Below are positions 1 to 10,167 of a stretch of DNA of 64,000 bases, one piece after another; position 1 is the stretch's first letter; every line of letters starts with the position of its first letter. The notes beneath the pieces were generated by a model. That model was not told the DNA's origin. It ran no database searches and saw only the letters and a program-made list of their open reading frames with translations. The position numbers were made by a program, and so were the translations under genes. The DNA is from Telopea speciosissima (Eukaryota > Streptophyta > Magnoliopsida > Proteales > Proteaceae). The stretch lies in the NCBI RefSeq assembly GCF_018873765.1, contig NC_057925.1, forward strand, positions 10,613,568 to 10,677,567, written 5' to 3'.

Positions 1-42
1 AATTGGTGTTGGGGATAAAATTCAAATTTGGACAGACCAATG
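1..42 (+). mobile_element. LINE reverse-transcriptase remnant, end of a fragment that begins before the window
   Basis: The translation (IGVGDKIQIWTDQ-like) matches the W-x-IG-x-G-x-x-I-x-IW motif found downstream of the reverse-transcriptase core in plant non-LTR retrotransposons. The same sequence ends longer copies at 7490-7720 and 18950-19173. It breaks off where LTR-like sequence starts at TGTAACA. Confidence 0.6.
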
Positions 43-608
43 TGTAACAACCTGATTTTCCCTAGAAAATCTTAAGACATGTTTTCCGTAATCGTCAGGT
101 GTTGATCGTTTCGATCCCCGACAAACTCCTAAGATTTAATATTTTTCGCCCTAAGATAATTTTATTTACAAACTTTCGGTGATTTTCTCATTTGAAAATG
201 TGTTAGGTGATGGATAGCATACAATGATTTAGTTTTGAGAACTTAATAAAATATATTTTGGTAAAAGAGAATTTAATAAATTAATAGCTTTGCCCATTTG
301 TTTTTATTTTAACTATACAGATAATAGGTCCCATGTTCAAGCTCCATCAATAACATTTTATATAAAAGAATTAAATAAGAGGTTGAAGAAGATAAATGAT
401 TTTTAGGGTCTAAGCATAGGTCTTCAGGGTTTGGGCCTAAATCTTTATGGGCCTAATTTAAAACACTTGATCGACCTAATTCTAAGTTATGATATGCTAC
501 AGATTGATAATTAGGGCCTTCACACATTGGTTAAATTACTAGTATGAGACTATTTACATGGATTTTATTATGAATATATGAGACTATTTATAAATCTTGA
601 ACTCTAAT
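43..608. repeat. LTR-like repeat, unit 1
   Basis: Non-coding sequence that starts TGTAACAACCTGATTTT directly after the LINE remnant. It recurs at 7721 and 19174, and in part, inverted, near 39440-39594. The start resembles plant LTR termini and the abrupt join suggests an LTR inserted in the LINE. I could not find its other end or a target duplication, so the class is inferred. Confidence 0.4.
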
Positions 609-673
609 AGAATCTAATATGTTTAAATAAGTTTTCATATTGATAAAAATCTTATTTAAACATATTAGGTTCT
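609..673. repeat. 23-bp inverted repeat next to a LINE insertion site
   Basis: The arms 609-631 and 651-673 are complementary with one mismatch around a 19-base loop. The right arm overlaps the target duplication of the LINE at 678. The hairpin is kept in unit 2 (about 8262-8327). Confidence 0.7.
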
Positions 674-677
674 ATTA

Positions 678-1960
678 TTTATTTATTTATTTTTTGTTTG
701 GCTAAAAGGATGATTTGTATTAAAGAAGGAGAAAATTTACAAGAAAGAAGAGGCTTACATCCAAGAACTCAAACAAAAAGCTAGAACCAGACCCTCCTCG
801 ACAACCAGAAAAAATAACAACTAATAAAATTGATATCTCGGCCTACACTACACATCCAAAAGAAGTTCATATTGAATGTAAGATGGAAATAAAGACACCA
901 TTAGTGAAGAGATACTTTGCTTCACTGCTGACTTAGCTAAGAAATCTGCCACCGGATTACATTCTTTGAAACAATGTGAGATCTTCCAATCAATAGATTG
1001 AAGATAAGAATGTAAACCCCACCAACATTGTCACAGAAACCAGGGATATTTCCTTGAGAAACAGAGATGGCCACAACATTTGAATCACACTCTATCCAAA
1101 GAGAAGAAATATTCATCCTACGAGCATGATCTAAGCCTAAAAAAACGAGCATAAAACTCAGACTCAAAGTTATTTTTGATACCCAAGAATTGCCTAAATG
1201 AAAAAACCACAGTAGCCTGGTCGTCTCGAAAAACTCCTCCAGCACCTGCACGACCTGGATTACCTAGTGAGCATCCATCAATGTTGAGCTTTATCCAGAA
1301 AAAATCTTCAGATTTCTTTGTGGCTTTCGAAAGAGATAATGGAGGTTCAAATGTCTTGCCAGAGATAGGTCAGCTTGAGAAGAGACATGCACAGAGCGCA
1401 AAGTGAGCAGAGAGAACACTCAACACTCCAAACACCAAATCTGAAATTTGAGCTTGGGATCTATATTTTGACTCAAATCGCCTATGATTCCTCTCCAACC
1501 AAATAAAATACGGGATCATAATCAACCTGCCATCACACCTCCTTTAAAGAAATAATAGCTGCTTTCCGCTTCTACCAACGAAAAATTTCCAAAAAAGAAC
1601 TATGATGAATCCATCCCAAGCCAAGGGCTGAAGAAAAATGAGACCAAATTGACCGAGCAAAATCACAACCAAGAAAAACATGGGATAAAGGTTCTTCAGC
1701 CGAGAAACAAAAAATATATTTGGAAGGAAAAGAAATACCGTTGGCCAAGATTTTATCATCAGTTGTTGGAATCTTACCATGAAGGAGTTTCCAGCCAAAC
1801 ATTGATTGTCTCGGTGGAAGACCTTTTTGCCAAATAACCGAGGACCAAGCTACCAAAGTATGACTTTTCCTGATGGCGTCCCAAGTAGATTTGACAGAAA
1901 ATAAACCAGATGAGTTAAGGGACCATTCACAGGAGTCATCCCCTCTCTTGACGGGACCTC
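678..1960 (-). mobile_element. 5'-truncated LINE, unit 1
   Basis: Non-LTR retrotransposon 3' end in reverse orientation. On the minus strand a zf-RVT-like segment comes first (about 1856-1570; WKLLHGKIPTTDDKIL, then FSAEEPLSHVFLGCDFA). A decayed RNase H segment follows (about 1400-937), and the T-rich run at 677-697 is its poly(A) tail. The 13-bp sequence TTAGGTTCTATTA flanks it at 665-677 and 1961-1973, an exact target duplication, so both ends are defined. Frameshifts and stops interrupt it, and the reverse-transcriptase core is missing, as expected of a 5'-truncated insertion. A copy lies in unit 2. Confidence 0.85.
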
Positions 1961-2163
1961 TTAGGTTCTATTAGAGTAACATGAACCTAGCATACTTGAA
2001 TGGTTCATTATTAATGAATTGTTTTACTACTAATATGGGTGTTTCACGTAAGTCGATCATTGATAATGAATGGTAAGTCCACCTTGTGCTTGTGTCTTCT
2101 CTGGTGATATCCGTGCTCTCCGTCTTGTGATTTCGTTCGTCTGCACTTTTACTCCTCTCTGCA

Positions 2164-2314
2164 ATGGATGGTAATCCTAAGCAAGGAACTCCTGCTCCTC
2201 TTCTTCATTCACAACCTCAACCTGAAATCTCCCAGCAACAGACCCCTCTACCCACCTCAGAGGCATCCAACCTTTCGCCAATTCCACGCCCACCCCTGAT
2301 GGAGATGAGGACAC

Positions 2315-2363
<49 letters not shown>

Positions 2364-2940
2364 CTGGAATTAGAAGAAAGTTTGGAAGAATGGCTGAACC
2401 AAAACTTCGACCTCTGTCTGGTAGGTCAAATTGTAGTCGTAAGGCTTGGAATCCACAGTACCCGGTAGCCGTGACTCCCCTTCATGGTTATAGCTAGGTT
2501 CTTGTTCCAGTTCAAACACCCTCTCCCTCTTGACATGGCAAACGGTGGTTATGAGTGAAGAAGGGCCATGGTCTGTGGGTGGAAATCTTATTGTAATGGA
2601 AAGGTGGAGATCTGATGAAGACTGGTCTTTTCAACATGTTGAGTATTGGGTAAAGTTCCATGAAGTTCAACAGGAGTTGTTTACCCTAGAGTTTGCTTTC
2701 CAGTTGGCACACAAAATTGGAACACCAAGTGAAGTTTCACTCTTTCAGGGCATGCAGTTTGGAGTGAGGACTTTGAGATGCAGGATCAGTATTAATGTGC
2801 TTAATGCCCTTCCCTTCGAAATGTTATTAATATTAAACGAGGAGGTCGGGGAGCAAGATTCCAATTTCAGTCAAGTATGAGAGACTCACCCTTTTCTGCT
2901 ACTACTGTGGACATCTAGACCACGAGTCCAAGAGGTACGT
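2164..2940 (+). pseudogene. LINE ORF1 remnant with DUF4283 domain and zinc knuckle
   Basis: Remnant of the ORF1 (gag-like) protein of a plant LINE. An ATG at 2164 opens a Pro/Gln-rich stretch broken by a GAT microsatellite. From about 2530 a DUF4283-type segment is readable (EEGPWSVGGNLIVMERW, then FQHVEYWVKFHEV). A change of frame near 2880 leads to a CCHC-like knuckle (FCYYCGHLDHESK) whose last cysteine is not evident. DUF4283 followed by zf-CCHC_4 is the usual ORF1 layout of plant L1-type LINEs. The endonuclease and reverse transcriptase that should follow are absent; RNase H sequence follows after 2966. Unit 2 lacks this whole segment. Confidence 0.7.
2315..2363. repeat. (GAT)n microsatellite
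   Basis: About 16 uninterrupted GAT/TGA triplets within the LINE ORF1 remnant. In the ATG frame they read as a poly-methionine run, which argues that the frame is not translated there. Confidence 0.95.
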
Positions 2941-2965
2941 TGTGATGTTCAACTCATTGTGGTTT

Positions 2966-3612
2966 AGAAATGATCATTCAAAATAGTGAGGGCACCATAC
3001 TCCTTTCTAAATCAAACTGTCTATGCTTTGCAAATATGTTGGTTGGAGATGCTCTAGCTATCGTGTTGGTCTATTGGAGAGGATATTTAGTTGGGGCTGG
3101 AGTTCTTAATGATGGAATCTCCCTGTAAAGAGTTAATATGTTTGTTACCTTCACAACCAGTCTTCCCTACCTCCTTTGTCAGTTCAGCCTATTGTTGCAA
3201 ACATATTGTATCTCTCCTCTCAGGATTGTTGTTTGTTTACAATTATTTCTAAGGAATCAAACACTGTTGCAGATTCCTTAGCTTGGAAGGCTTGTACAAC
3301 AGTTTGGCTATCATCCACGGATTTGGATTCTCTATGGCGCAACTGCCCGTCCTGCCTGTGCTGTGCAGATACAGGGCCGTGCATAAAGACCACCTTACCC
3401 TTGCCTGAGCGCCTTACCCAAGTGAGGGTAAGGTGGTCTTTACACGCGGCCTAGCGTTTGCAAAGCACAGGCAGGACAGGCAGCTGCACCGTAGAAGATC
3501 TGGATCCATTATCCACTTTATAGTTGAAGGAGCCTTGTAACCCCCCTAGCCACGTCTCCCTCACATTTGAATGAATAGATCATCTTTTACCAAAACCAAA
3601 AAAAAAAAAAAG
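2966..3612 (+). mobile_element. LINE 3' end (RNase H remnant and poly(A)), split by a MITE
   Basis: The 3' end of a plus-strand LINE. The segment reading FTIISKESNTVADSLAWKA (about 3237-3295) matches the C-terminal end of LINE RNase H domains, where an N-x-x-A-D-x-L-A motif is typical. A 3' UTR follows, with a poly(A) run near 3597-3612. A 189-bp MITE interrupts it at 3319-3507. Unit 2 keeps the same tail at 9626-10162 and 15027-15112, split there by the MITE and a copia element. Confidence 0.7.
3319..3507. mobile_element. 189-bp Mutator-like MITE, unit 1
   Basis: Foldback element with imperfect terminal inverted repeats: left end GGATTTGGATTCTCTATGG, right end (complement) GGATCCAGATCTTCTACGG. 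The arms continue through CTGTCCTGCCTGTGCT-like sequence and fold over most of the length. The 9-bp flanks ATCATCCAC (3310-3318) and ATTATCCAC (3508-3516) are a target duplication with one later mismatch; unit 2 keeps it exact. A 9-bp duplication indicates Mutator-type transposition. There is no coding capacity. Confidence 0.85.
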
Positions 3613-3894
3613 GTATATAACTTCATAAATTATAACCAGGGATTGAAAATTTTGGATTAATAAGTTTTTCTTCACCCACGGAGCAGGACGAATCTTTTCA
3701 ATTGGTACAGATCACAATTTGTGGCATTTGCAGAAATGGGCTAGTTTTAATTGTTTGACAGAAGCGCTATTTGCTGAGAAATAAAAATGTATATAAAAAA
3801 ATCTAACACAGAAATCTAAAAAAAATGCAGAAAGGTAGACGTACAGATTCCTCCTACCTGAGAATCTTCCACGCAAAAAAGAAGAAGAAAAAGA
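3613..3894. other. Spacer without recognised content
   Basis: AT-rich sequence after the LINE tail, repeated in unit 2 at about 15113-15414. I see no gene or defined repeat in it. Confidence 0.5.
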
Positions 3895-4115
3895 ATGAAC
3901 TAAATACCAGTTGGAAATTCAAGCTTCTTCACTTCGGTAGGAGCTCTGGTGATGCAATTGTAGGATATGAGCTTGTCAAAAGTCTTCACCAAAATACTAT
4001 CCATTTTGTCCATTGCCAATATATAATACCATCCCACAATCTGGTTTAGTGGTTCCAAGCTCAACCTGTATTTCTTTTTTCAAGTAATCTTCCATCACCC
4101 ATAGCTCAATCCATG
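3895..4115 (-). pseudogene. F-box gene relic (part of exon 2), unit 1
   Basis: About 220 bp matching the C-terminal half of exon 2 of the array's F-box genes, closest to the copy at 32931-34921. The shared stretch includes the complement of the WVMEDYL and KKYRLSL motifs and the segment encoding LIWYNC. There is no exon 1 and no start of exon 2. It runs straight into the block that normally lies upstream of these genes (CTTGTAGAACTTGGAGAGG), so a deletion fused 3' coding sequence to 5' flank. The same fused relic is in unit 2 at 15415-15640. Confidence 0.8.
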
Positions 4116-5361
4116 AACAAAAAAAAAAACTCCTTGTAGAACTTGGAGAGGAAGTAATGGATTAATGACAATAGTGATGAAAAGTATCCTAAACCATCGG
4201 ATTTAGATATGCAAATTCACCTCCCTAACCGAAGGTGGAGATTTTTCTTTAGGGTTTCGAAATTTTGGAAAGATGAATTTTTGAAGGATTCTATTTGTAA
4301 AAAACACTTTTGGGTAATGGATTAATGAGTTATTGAAGCATCCTAACCATCGAACCAAACTTTAAAATCTAGGTTGAAACCAAAACAACAAGATACAAAA
4401 CGGCAGCACCAAAATTTATATAAAAATATATGTTTTTTCCATACGTATGAATATATTTACATGATAAACCTTTTTTTTTTTTTTTTTTTTTTGTGGTAAA
4501 TGATATTTACATGATAAACCAAAACCAAATTGATAAGAGAAATCGAAACCAAATCCAAATCGTTGCATCCTTATTGGATCATGTTTTGGACTCACTCATT
4601 CTCAAACCAAAACTGATCCAATGTGATAATATTCTTTGAGATTCTTTTCTTAAAAAAGAAAAAAAAAAAATTTACCATAAAAAAGTTGAGCTTGTGATGC
4701 TAAATGAGTGGTTAAAGTTAGACCCTTATTGTATCATAGTGGGCCGAATTTGAATCTAACCTGCTCCAGTTCCATTTTGGATTTAGAAGGTCTAATAATT
4801 TTTGCCATAAGTTTTGACCAGGTCTTGAAAATTATTGTTTAATAAGTTTTTCTTTACCCATGGAGCAGGAAGAATCTCCTCACTACTCATTAGGTGACCC
4901 AGTGATTGGATGTTTATGTCATTATCAACTCCCACCTTTATTGTATAAGATCGAAAACATCGTCCGTAATCGGTTCGGATGATAATTCATAGTAATATAT
5001 GAAAGGAAAAAGTTAAGTTTTAGAACTTGGGCGGTCAAGACTCCTAAGTTTTTACTTTGAATAAAAGTCATCCACATAATCAAATTCAAGTCTATATAAA
5101 ATGACCACATATGGTTTCTCACTCTGATTTATGCTTGGCATGTGACCATTTCGTCCAACTAAGTGAATGTAAGCATGTGACATCTTCCTTGATCATTGAA
5201 TTCCCCAATAAACGTGGCTGAAGGAAAACTCAGTCCTAATTAATACAAAGAGCAACAGAAGTTGTATATTTTCAAGTGCAAGATCAAGCTCTAATGGGTA
5301 GATCTAAAACTGAAAGTGCTCACCTTTCTCATCAAAAGAAAGTTCCTGTGCTGGCTCTAGA
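4116..5361. other. Array spacer: duplicated flanking sequence, no gene
   Basis: Promoter-side flank of the relic followed by 3' flank of the F-box gene. It holds poly(T) (about 4470-4492) and poly(A) tracts. The stretch 5250-5361 (AGAAGTTGTATATTTTCAAG and on) recurs downstream of the other F-box copies and is the likely shared 3' UTR region. The block recurs at 15641-16964 and, disrupted, at 21240-21523 plus 28409-30790. Confidence 0.7.
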
Positions 5362-6880
5362 TTATTTTTTCTTTATTCTATTGGATTCTCTTTTGGCCCT
5401 TAGATTACAAGGTACATAATCGGAAATAAATGGATGAATACAAGAGTCGGGAAAAATAGTTGGCTCTTCAAGGTTAATCACTTTGGTTGGAACTCCAGTG
5501 CTGCAATTGTACCAAATCAACTTGTCAAAATTCGTCATCAAAATACTATCCATTGTGTTCAATCCCAATATAGAATACCCATGTCCACTCACATTCCCGT
5601 CTGGTATTATCAAGCTCAAACTGTATTTCTTTTTCCATGTCTCTGCTTTCAAGTAATCCTCCATCACCCACACCTCAATCCATAATGAGCAAAATTCATC
5701 CATCTGGTTATGAGTGTATATCAGTCCAAGAAGCCCATCACAATTCACTAAGAAATTGTCAATTAGAGGCTCACCACAATTTATGGCTTCTACTTCCTCC
5801 TCTTGTGATTGAGGAGGCAACATGATAAACCTCCAATTCTCTTTATAAAGATCGAAAGCAAATATATGTTTTTGTTTTTGTTTTTGTTTATCAAAAGAGG
5901 TCGTTAACCAGTGAAAAGAACCATGCAAAAAAACTTCCCCCTTCAAATCAAAGTGAAGCCAACAAGACAACCTCCGAAATTCCGAATGCGTCCTCCATGC
6001 CCAGTTCTTGGAATCAAATATCTCACATCCATAACAGGATGAGAATCGAACAATCTTGTAATGCAACGGATTTGATTTCACTACCACTAACCCCATTCTA
6101 TCTGGGTAATAACCATTCCTAGGATTTGGAATTTCTGTCCATTGCTTCGTCGCAGGCTTGCATACATAGAACCTGCTGATGAAATTGGAGTAGTAAAAAT
6201 TCAAAATATATATATAATTAGGGAAACAATAACACCACCTTGAACAAAACAGGCGTATCAAGTGCACGAGGCTTCCATAGAGAGATTGTTTTCAAGTTCG
6301 TCTAACCTGTGACCACTTGGTCACAATGAAACAATCTTTAACCAGTTACACCAAGACCCACCGTCTAAACAATAAGAGACCTAGAACATAAATTGTAAGT
6401 AATTGAACATTCTTTAATCAAAAGATATTAAATTAATAAAAGTAGCAATTAATACCTCTTTGGGCACGGGTTGTATTCGCTTTTACTCATGCAACAAACC
6501 AGACCTTGTGCGTGATAAGAAGAGGTACATATCCAAGGGTTTATCCCTGGTATAAATTCGAGAGAGATCGATGATGATGATGATGATGATGATGATGCAT
6601 TAATGGAGCCGACAAAGCTGGTGTGAAATCTCTTCTTAGTATCATATTGAATGAGGTAACCAGAAACTGATTGTGTCCTCTGACAATGGAGGCGTCTGAA
6701 TGTGGAGTCATATAAGAGAGCATTCCAATCTCTACAAACCCATCTGCATCGTCGAAGAAGATCATCGAGAGCCACATGAGTTAGTATCTCATACAGGATT
6801 TCACCAGGTAATATTATTGTTGGTGAAGAAGATTGTGAGTTGCTGCTGTACTCTCCTTTTTCTTCTCCTTCTTCCTTCAT
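5362..6880 (-). CDS. F-box protein, two exons, intact copy 1
   Basis: Predicted SCF ubiquitin-ligase substrate receptor. Exon 1 is 6880-6456, the intron 6455-6173 (GT-AG, 283 bp) and exon 2 6172-5362, giving 411 aa. The split codon (AG|G) restores the frame as RFYVCKPATKQWTEIP. Residues 23-66 form the F-box (LPGEILYEIL, then CRWVCRDWNALLYDSTFRRLH), which by family knowledge binds SKP1. A nine-serine run lies at about residues 96-104. Exon 2 resembles an F-box-associated substrate domain (FDSKNWAWRTHSEF, GSFHWLT, FAFDLYKENWRFI, WIEVWVMEDYLK). The start is the first ATG, conserved in all full copies. An extra T near 5402, relative to copy 41038-42631, shifts the frame at the very end and replaces the C-terminal residues with LRAKRESNRIKKK. 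The intron carries a SINE remnant. The target protein is unknown. Confidence 0.85.
6250..6352 (-). mobile_element. tRNA-derived SINE remnant in the F-box intron (copy 1)
   Basis: Deleted copy of the SINE seen whole at 41928-42088. It keeps the 3' end (GGCGTATCAAGTGCACGAGG) and the 5' half (CTGTGACCACTTGGTCACAA), but the middle is missing and the B box is altered. Confidence 0.65.
6567..6599. repeat. ATG/ATC microsatellite encoding the poly-serine tract
   Basis: About nine GAT triplets on the plus strand, read as serine codons (TCA/TCG) on the minus strand in exon 1. The tract length differs in every F-box copy. Confidence 0.9.
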
Positions 6881-7489
6881 TACTCACTAAAAGAGTTGGA
6901 AGAGAGGAGGTAATTAGAGGAAATACTTACCGTGGTTCGATTCCTGGAACCTAGGTCCACACAACACACATGTGGCACCCTCTCTGTAGAAGAAGATTTA
7001 TAAGATTTACAGGAAGATTTACAGTTATTTGTTTCCTTATTCTCAGTGATGTTAACTTGTGAGAGATTTGCTTTGACTGTGGCAGATGGGATTGATGTGT
7101 CATCCTTATCTCTTGGAGAGGAAGTAATGGATTAGTGATAAAATGCTAATAGTGATGAAAAGCATCCTCAACCTTCGGATTTAGACATGCAAATTCACCT
7201 CCCTAACCAGAGGTTAAGATTTTGCCAAAAAATTTGAGCGTTTTTGCTCAAATTTTGGAAAGATGAGTTGTTGTTGGATTCTACTAATAGAAAACCCTTT
7301 TTATTTTTATGGTAAATAGGGTTTGAAGAATCATGGATTGAACAAGATTCTTCTCAACATCATGATTCATGGAAGCGTTTAGACCTCTATTGTATCATTA
7401 TTGGGTTGGGCTTGAGTGACCGGGTCCAGTTCCATTTTGGTTCCAGAAGGTCTTATAGCATATAACGTCCCAAACTCTGATTTCTTAGA
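6881..7489. other. 5' flank of F-box copy 1
   Basis: Upstream region on the minus-strand gene's 5' side. It shares blocks with the other copies, such as CTTGGAGAGGAAGTAATGG (about 7112) and CACCTCCCTAACCAGAGG (about 7195). These shared blocks are candidate promoter sequence, but I could not place a TATA box or start site with confidence. Confidence 0.45.
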
Positions 7490-7720
7490 AGGCTTTGCTA
7501 TCCACAATGGCATGGAGACTCTTTAGTGATCCAATGTTTCACTGGGCACAATTCTTGAAATCAATTTACTTTCCAAATTGTGATTTTCTAGAAGCAACAT
7601 TGGGAAATTCCCCATCATGGACCTAGAGAACCATCATCGAGGGTGTAGGAAAGTTCTGACAGAAGGGCTCCTTTGGAAAATTGGTGTTGGGCACAAAATT
7701 CAAATTTGGATAAACCAATG
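7490..7720 (+). mobile_element. LINE reverse-transcriptase C-terminal remnant, unit 2 boundary
   Basis: Reads, with frame breaks, as MAWRLFSDPMFHWAQFLKS, then YFPNCDFLEA, SPSWT-RTI, and LLWKIGVGHKIQIW. This is the conserved stretch between the reverse-transcriptase core and the zf-RVT domain in plant LINEs. It ends at the LTR-like sequence at 7721. The 3' end of this fragment is what opens the window at position 1. Confidence 0.75.
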
Positions 7721-8328
7721 TGTAACACCCTAATTTTTCCTAAAAATCTTAAGACATGACATGTTTTTCGTAATCATTAGGTGTTGATTTAGTATTTTTC
7801 ACCCTAAGGTAATTTTATTTACAAACTATCGGTGATTTTCTCATTTGAAAATGTGTTGGGTGATGGATAGTATACAACAATTTAGTTTTGAAAATTTAAT
7901 AAAATATAATTTGGCAAAAAATAATTTAATAAATTAATAGCTTTGCCCATTTGTTTATATTTTAACTATACAGATAATAGGTCCCATGTTCAAGCTCCAT
8001 CAATAACATTTTATATAAAAGAATTAAATAAGAGGTTGAAGAAGATAAATGATTTTTAGGGTCTAAGCATAGGTCTTCAGGGTTTGGGCCTTAATCTTTA
8101 TGGGCCTAATTTAAAACACTTGATCGACCTAATTCTAAGTTATGATATGCTACAGATTGTTAATTAGGCGCTTCAGACATTGGTTAAATTACTAGTATGA
8201 GACTATTTACATGGACTTTATTATGAATATATGAGACTGTTTATAAATCTTGAACTCTAATAGAACCTAATATGTTTAAATAAATTTTTTATATTGATAA
8301 AAATCTTATTTAAACATATTAGGTTCTA
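7721..8328. repeat. LTR-like repeat, unit 2
   Basis: Second copy of 43-676, starting TGTAACACCCTAATTTTT. It includes the inverted repeat at about 8262-8327 and differs from unit 1 by scattered substitutions and small indels. Confidence 0.5.
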
Positions 8329-9625
8329 TTTTTTTTTTTTTGCTAAAAGGATGATTTGTATTAAAGAAGGAGAAAATTTACAAGAAAAAAGAAGCCTACA
8401 TCCAAGAACTCAAACAAAAAGCCAGAACCAGACCCTCCTACCTTCGGCAAGGCCATCAACAGGAGGGATTGAAAGGCACAAACAAGCAATCCCTACAACC
8501 AGAAAAATAACAACTAATAAAATCGATATCTCGGCTTACATTTCGCATCCATAATTAGAAGTTCATTTTCAAAGTAAGATGGAAAAGACACCATCGCTGA
8601 AGAGATTCTTTGCTTCGCTACTGACTTTGCTAAGAAATCTGCCACCGGGTTACATTCTCTGAAACAATGTGAGATCTTCCAACCAATAGATTGAAAATAA
8701 GAATGTAAACCCCACCAACACTGTCGCAGGATCCAAGGGATACTTCCTTAAGAAACAGAGATGGCCACAACATTTGAATCACACTCTATCCAAAGAGAAG
8801 AAATATTCATCCTACGAGCATGATCCAAGCCTAAAAAAAGAGCATAAAACTCAGCCTCAATGCTATTTTTGATACCCAAGAATTGCCTAAAGAAAAAAAC
8901 ATAGTAACCTGGTCGACTCAAAAAACTCCTCCAGCACCTGCGCGACCTGGATTACCAAGCGAGCATCCATCAATGTTGAGCTTTATCCAAGGAGATGGAG
9001 GGGCAACCCAAAAAACCTTCTGAATTCTTTGTGGCTTTCGAAGGAGATAATGGAGGTTCAAATGTTTCGCTAGAGATAGGTCAGCTTGAAAAGAGACATG
9101 GAGTGCAAAGGGAGAAGAGAGAGCACTCAACTCTAACACCAAATCTGAAATCTGAGCTTGGAATCTATATTTTTACTCAAATCGCCTATGATTCTTCTCC
9201 AACCAAATAAAATATGGGATCAGATCAATCCTGCCATCGACGCCTCTTGTACAGAAATAATAGCAGCATTCCGCTTCCACCAACAAAAAATTTCCAAAAA
9301 AGAACTATGACGAATCCACCCCAAGCCAAACGCTGAAGAAAAATAAGACCAAATTGACCGAGCAAAATCATAGCCAAGAAAAACATGGGAAAAAGGTTCT
9401 TCAGCCAAGAAACAAAGATCATATCTGGAAGGAAAAGAAATACCCTTGGCCAAGATTTTATCATCAGTTGTTGGAATCTTACCATGAAGGAGTTTCCAGC
9501 CAAACATCGGTTGTCTCGGTTGAAGACCTTTTTGTGAAATAACCGAAAACCAAGCTACCGGAGAACGACTTTTCCTAATGGCGTCCGAAGCAAATTTGAC
9601 AGAAAATAAACCAGATGAGGTAAGG
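8329..9625 (-). mobile_element. 5'-truncated LINE, unit 2
   Basis: Duplicate of the LINE at 678-1960. The poly(T) at 8329-8341 is the poly(A) tail. On the minus strand a zf-RVT-like segment (9507-9220, WKLLHGKIPTTDDKIL) precedes an RNase H start (9142-8918, WIKLNIDGCSLGNPGRAG, with the catalytic aspartate in NIDG). Stops and frameshifts follow. Its upstream end and target duplication were lost in the deletion that joins it at about 9626 to sequence equivalent to 2970 of unit 1. Confidence 0.85.
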
Positions 9626-9966
9626 GATCATTCAAAACAGTGATGGCACCATACGCCTTGCTAAATCAAACTGTCTATGCTTTGAGAATATGTTGGTTGG
9701 AGAAGCTCTAGCTATGAGTGGTGGTCTATTGGAGGGTATTTCGTTGGGGCAGGAGTTCTTAATGATGGAATCTCTCTATAAGGAGTTAATTTGTTACCTT
9801 CACAACCAGTCTTCCCCACCTCCTTTGTCAGTTCAGCCTATCGTTGCAAACATATTGTATCTCTCCTCTCAGGATTGTTGTTTGTTTTAAATTATTTTAA
9901 GGAATCAAACACTGTTGCAAATTCCTTATCTTGGAAGGCTTGTACAACAGTTTGGCCATCATCCAC
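9626..9966 (+). mobile_element. LINE RNase H remnant, unit 2
   Basis: Equivalent of 2971-3318. It reads KESNTVANSLSWKACTT near 9900-9948, the degenerate RNase H C-terminus, just before the MITE. Confidence 0.6.
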
Positions 9967-10155
9967 GGATTTGAATCCTCTACCACGCAACTGCCTGTCC
10001 TGCCTGTGCTGTGCAGACACAGGGCCGCACATAAAGACCGCCTTACCCCAGCCCGAGCACCTTGCCCGAGTGAGGGTAAGGTGGTCTTTACACGCGGCCT
10101 TGTGTTTGCAAAGTACAAGCAGAACGGGCAGCTGCATTGTAGAAGATCTGGATCC
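9967..10155. mobile_element. 189-bp Mutator-like MITE, unit 2
   Basis: Second copy of the element at 3319-3507, the same length, with an exact 9-bp target duplication ATCATCCAC at 9958-9966 and 10156-10164. The ends are GGATTTGAATCC and GATCTGGATCC. The two copies result from the segmental duplication, not from two insertions. Confidence 0.88.
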
Positions 10156-10167
10156 ATCATCCACTCT

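Noticed and set aside
2164-2373. 69-codon frame ending in a run of methionines
   Set aside because: The run is a GAT microsatellite read in the ATG frame. The real signal here is a decayed LINE ORF1, not a short gene.
5434-5825. Plus-strand frames within F-box exon 2
   Set aside because: They are antisense shadows of the F-box coding sequence, which is clearly coding on the minus strand.
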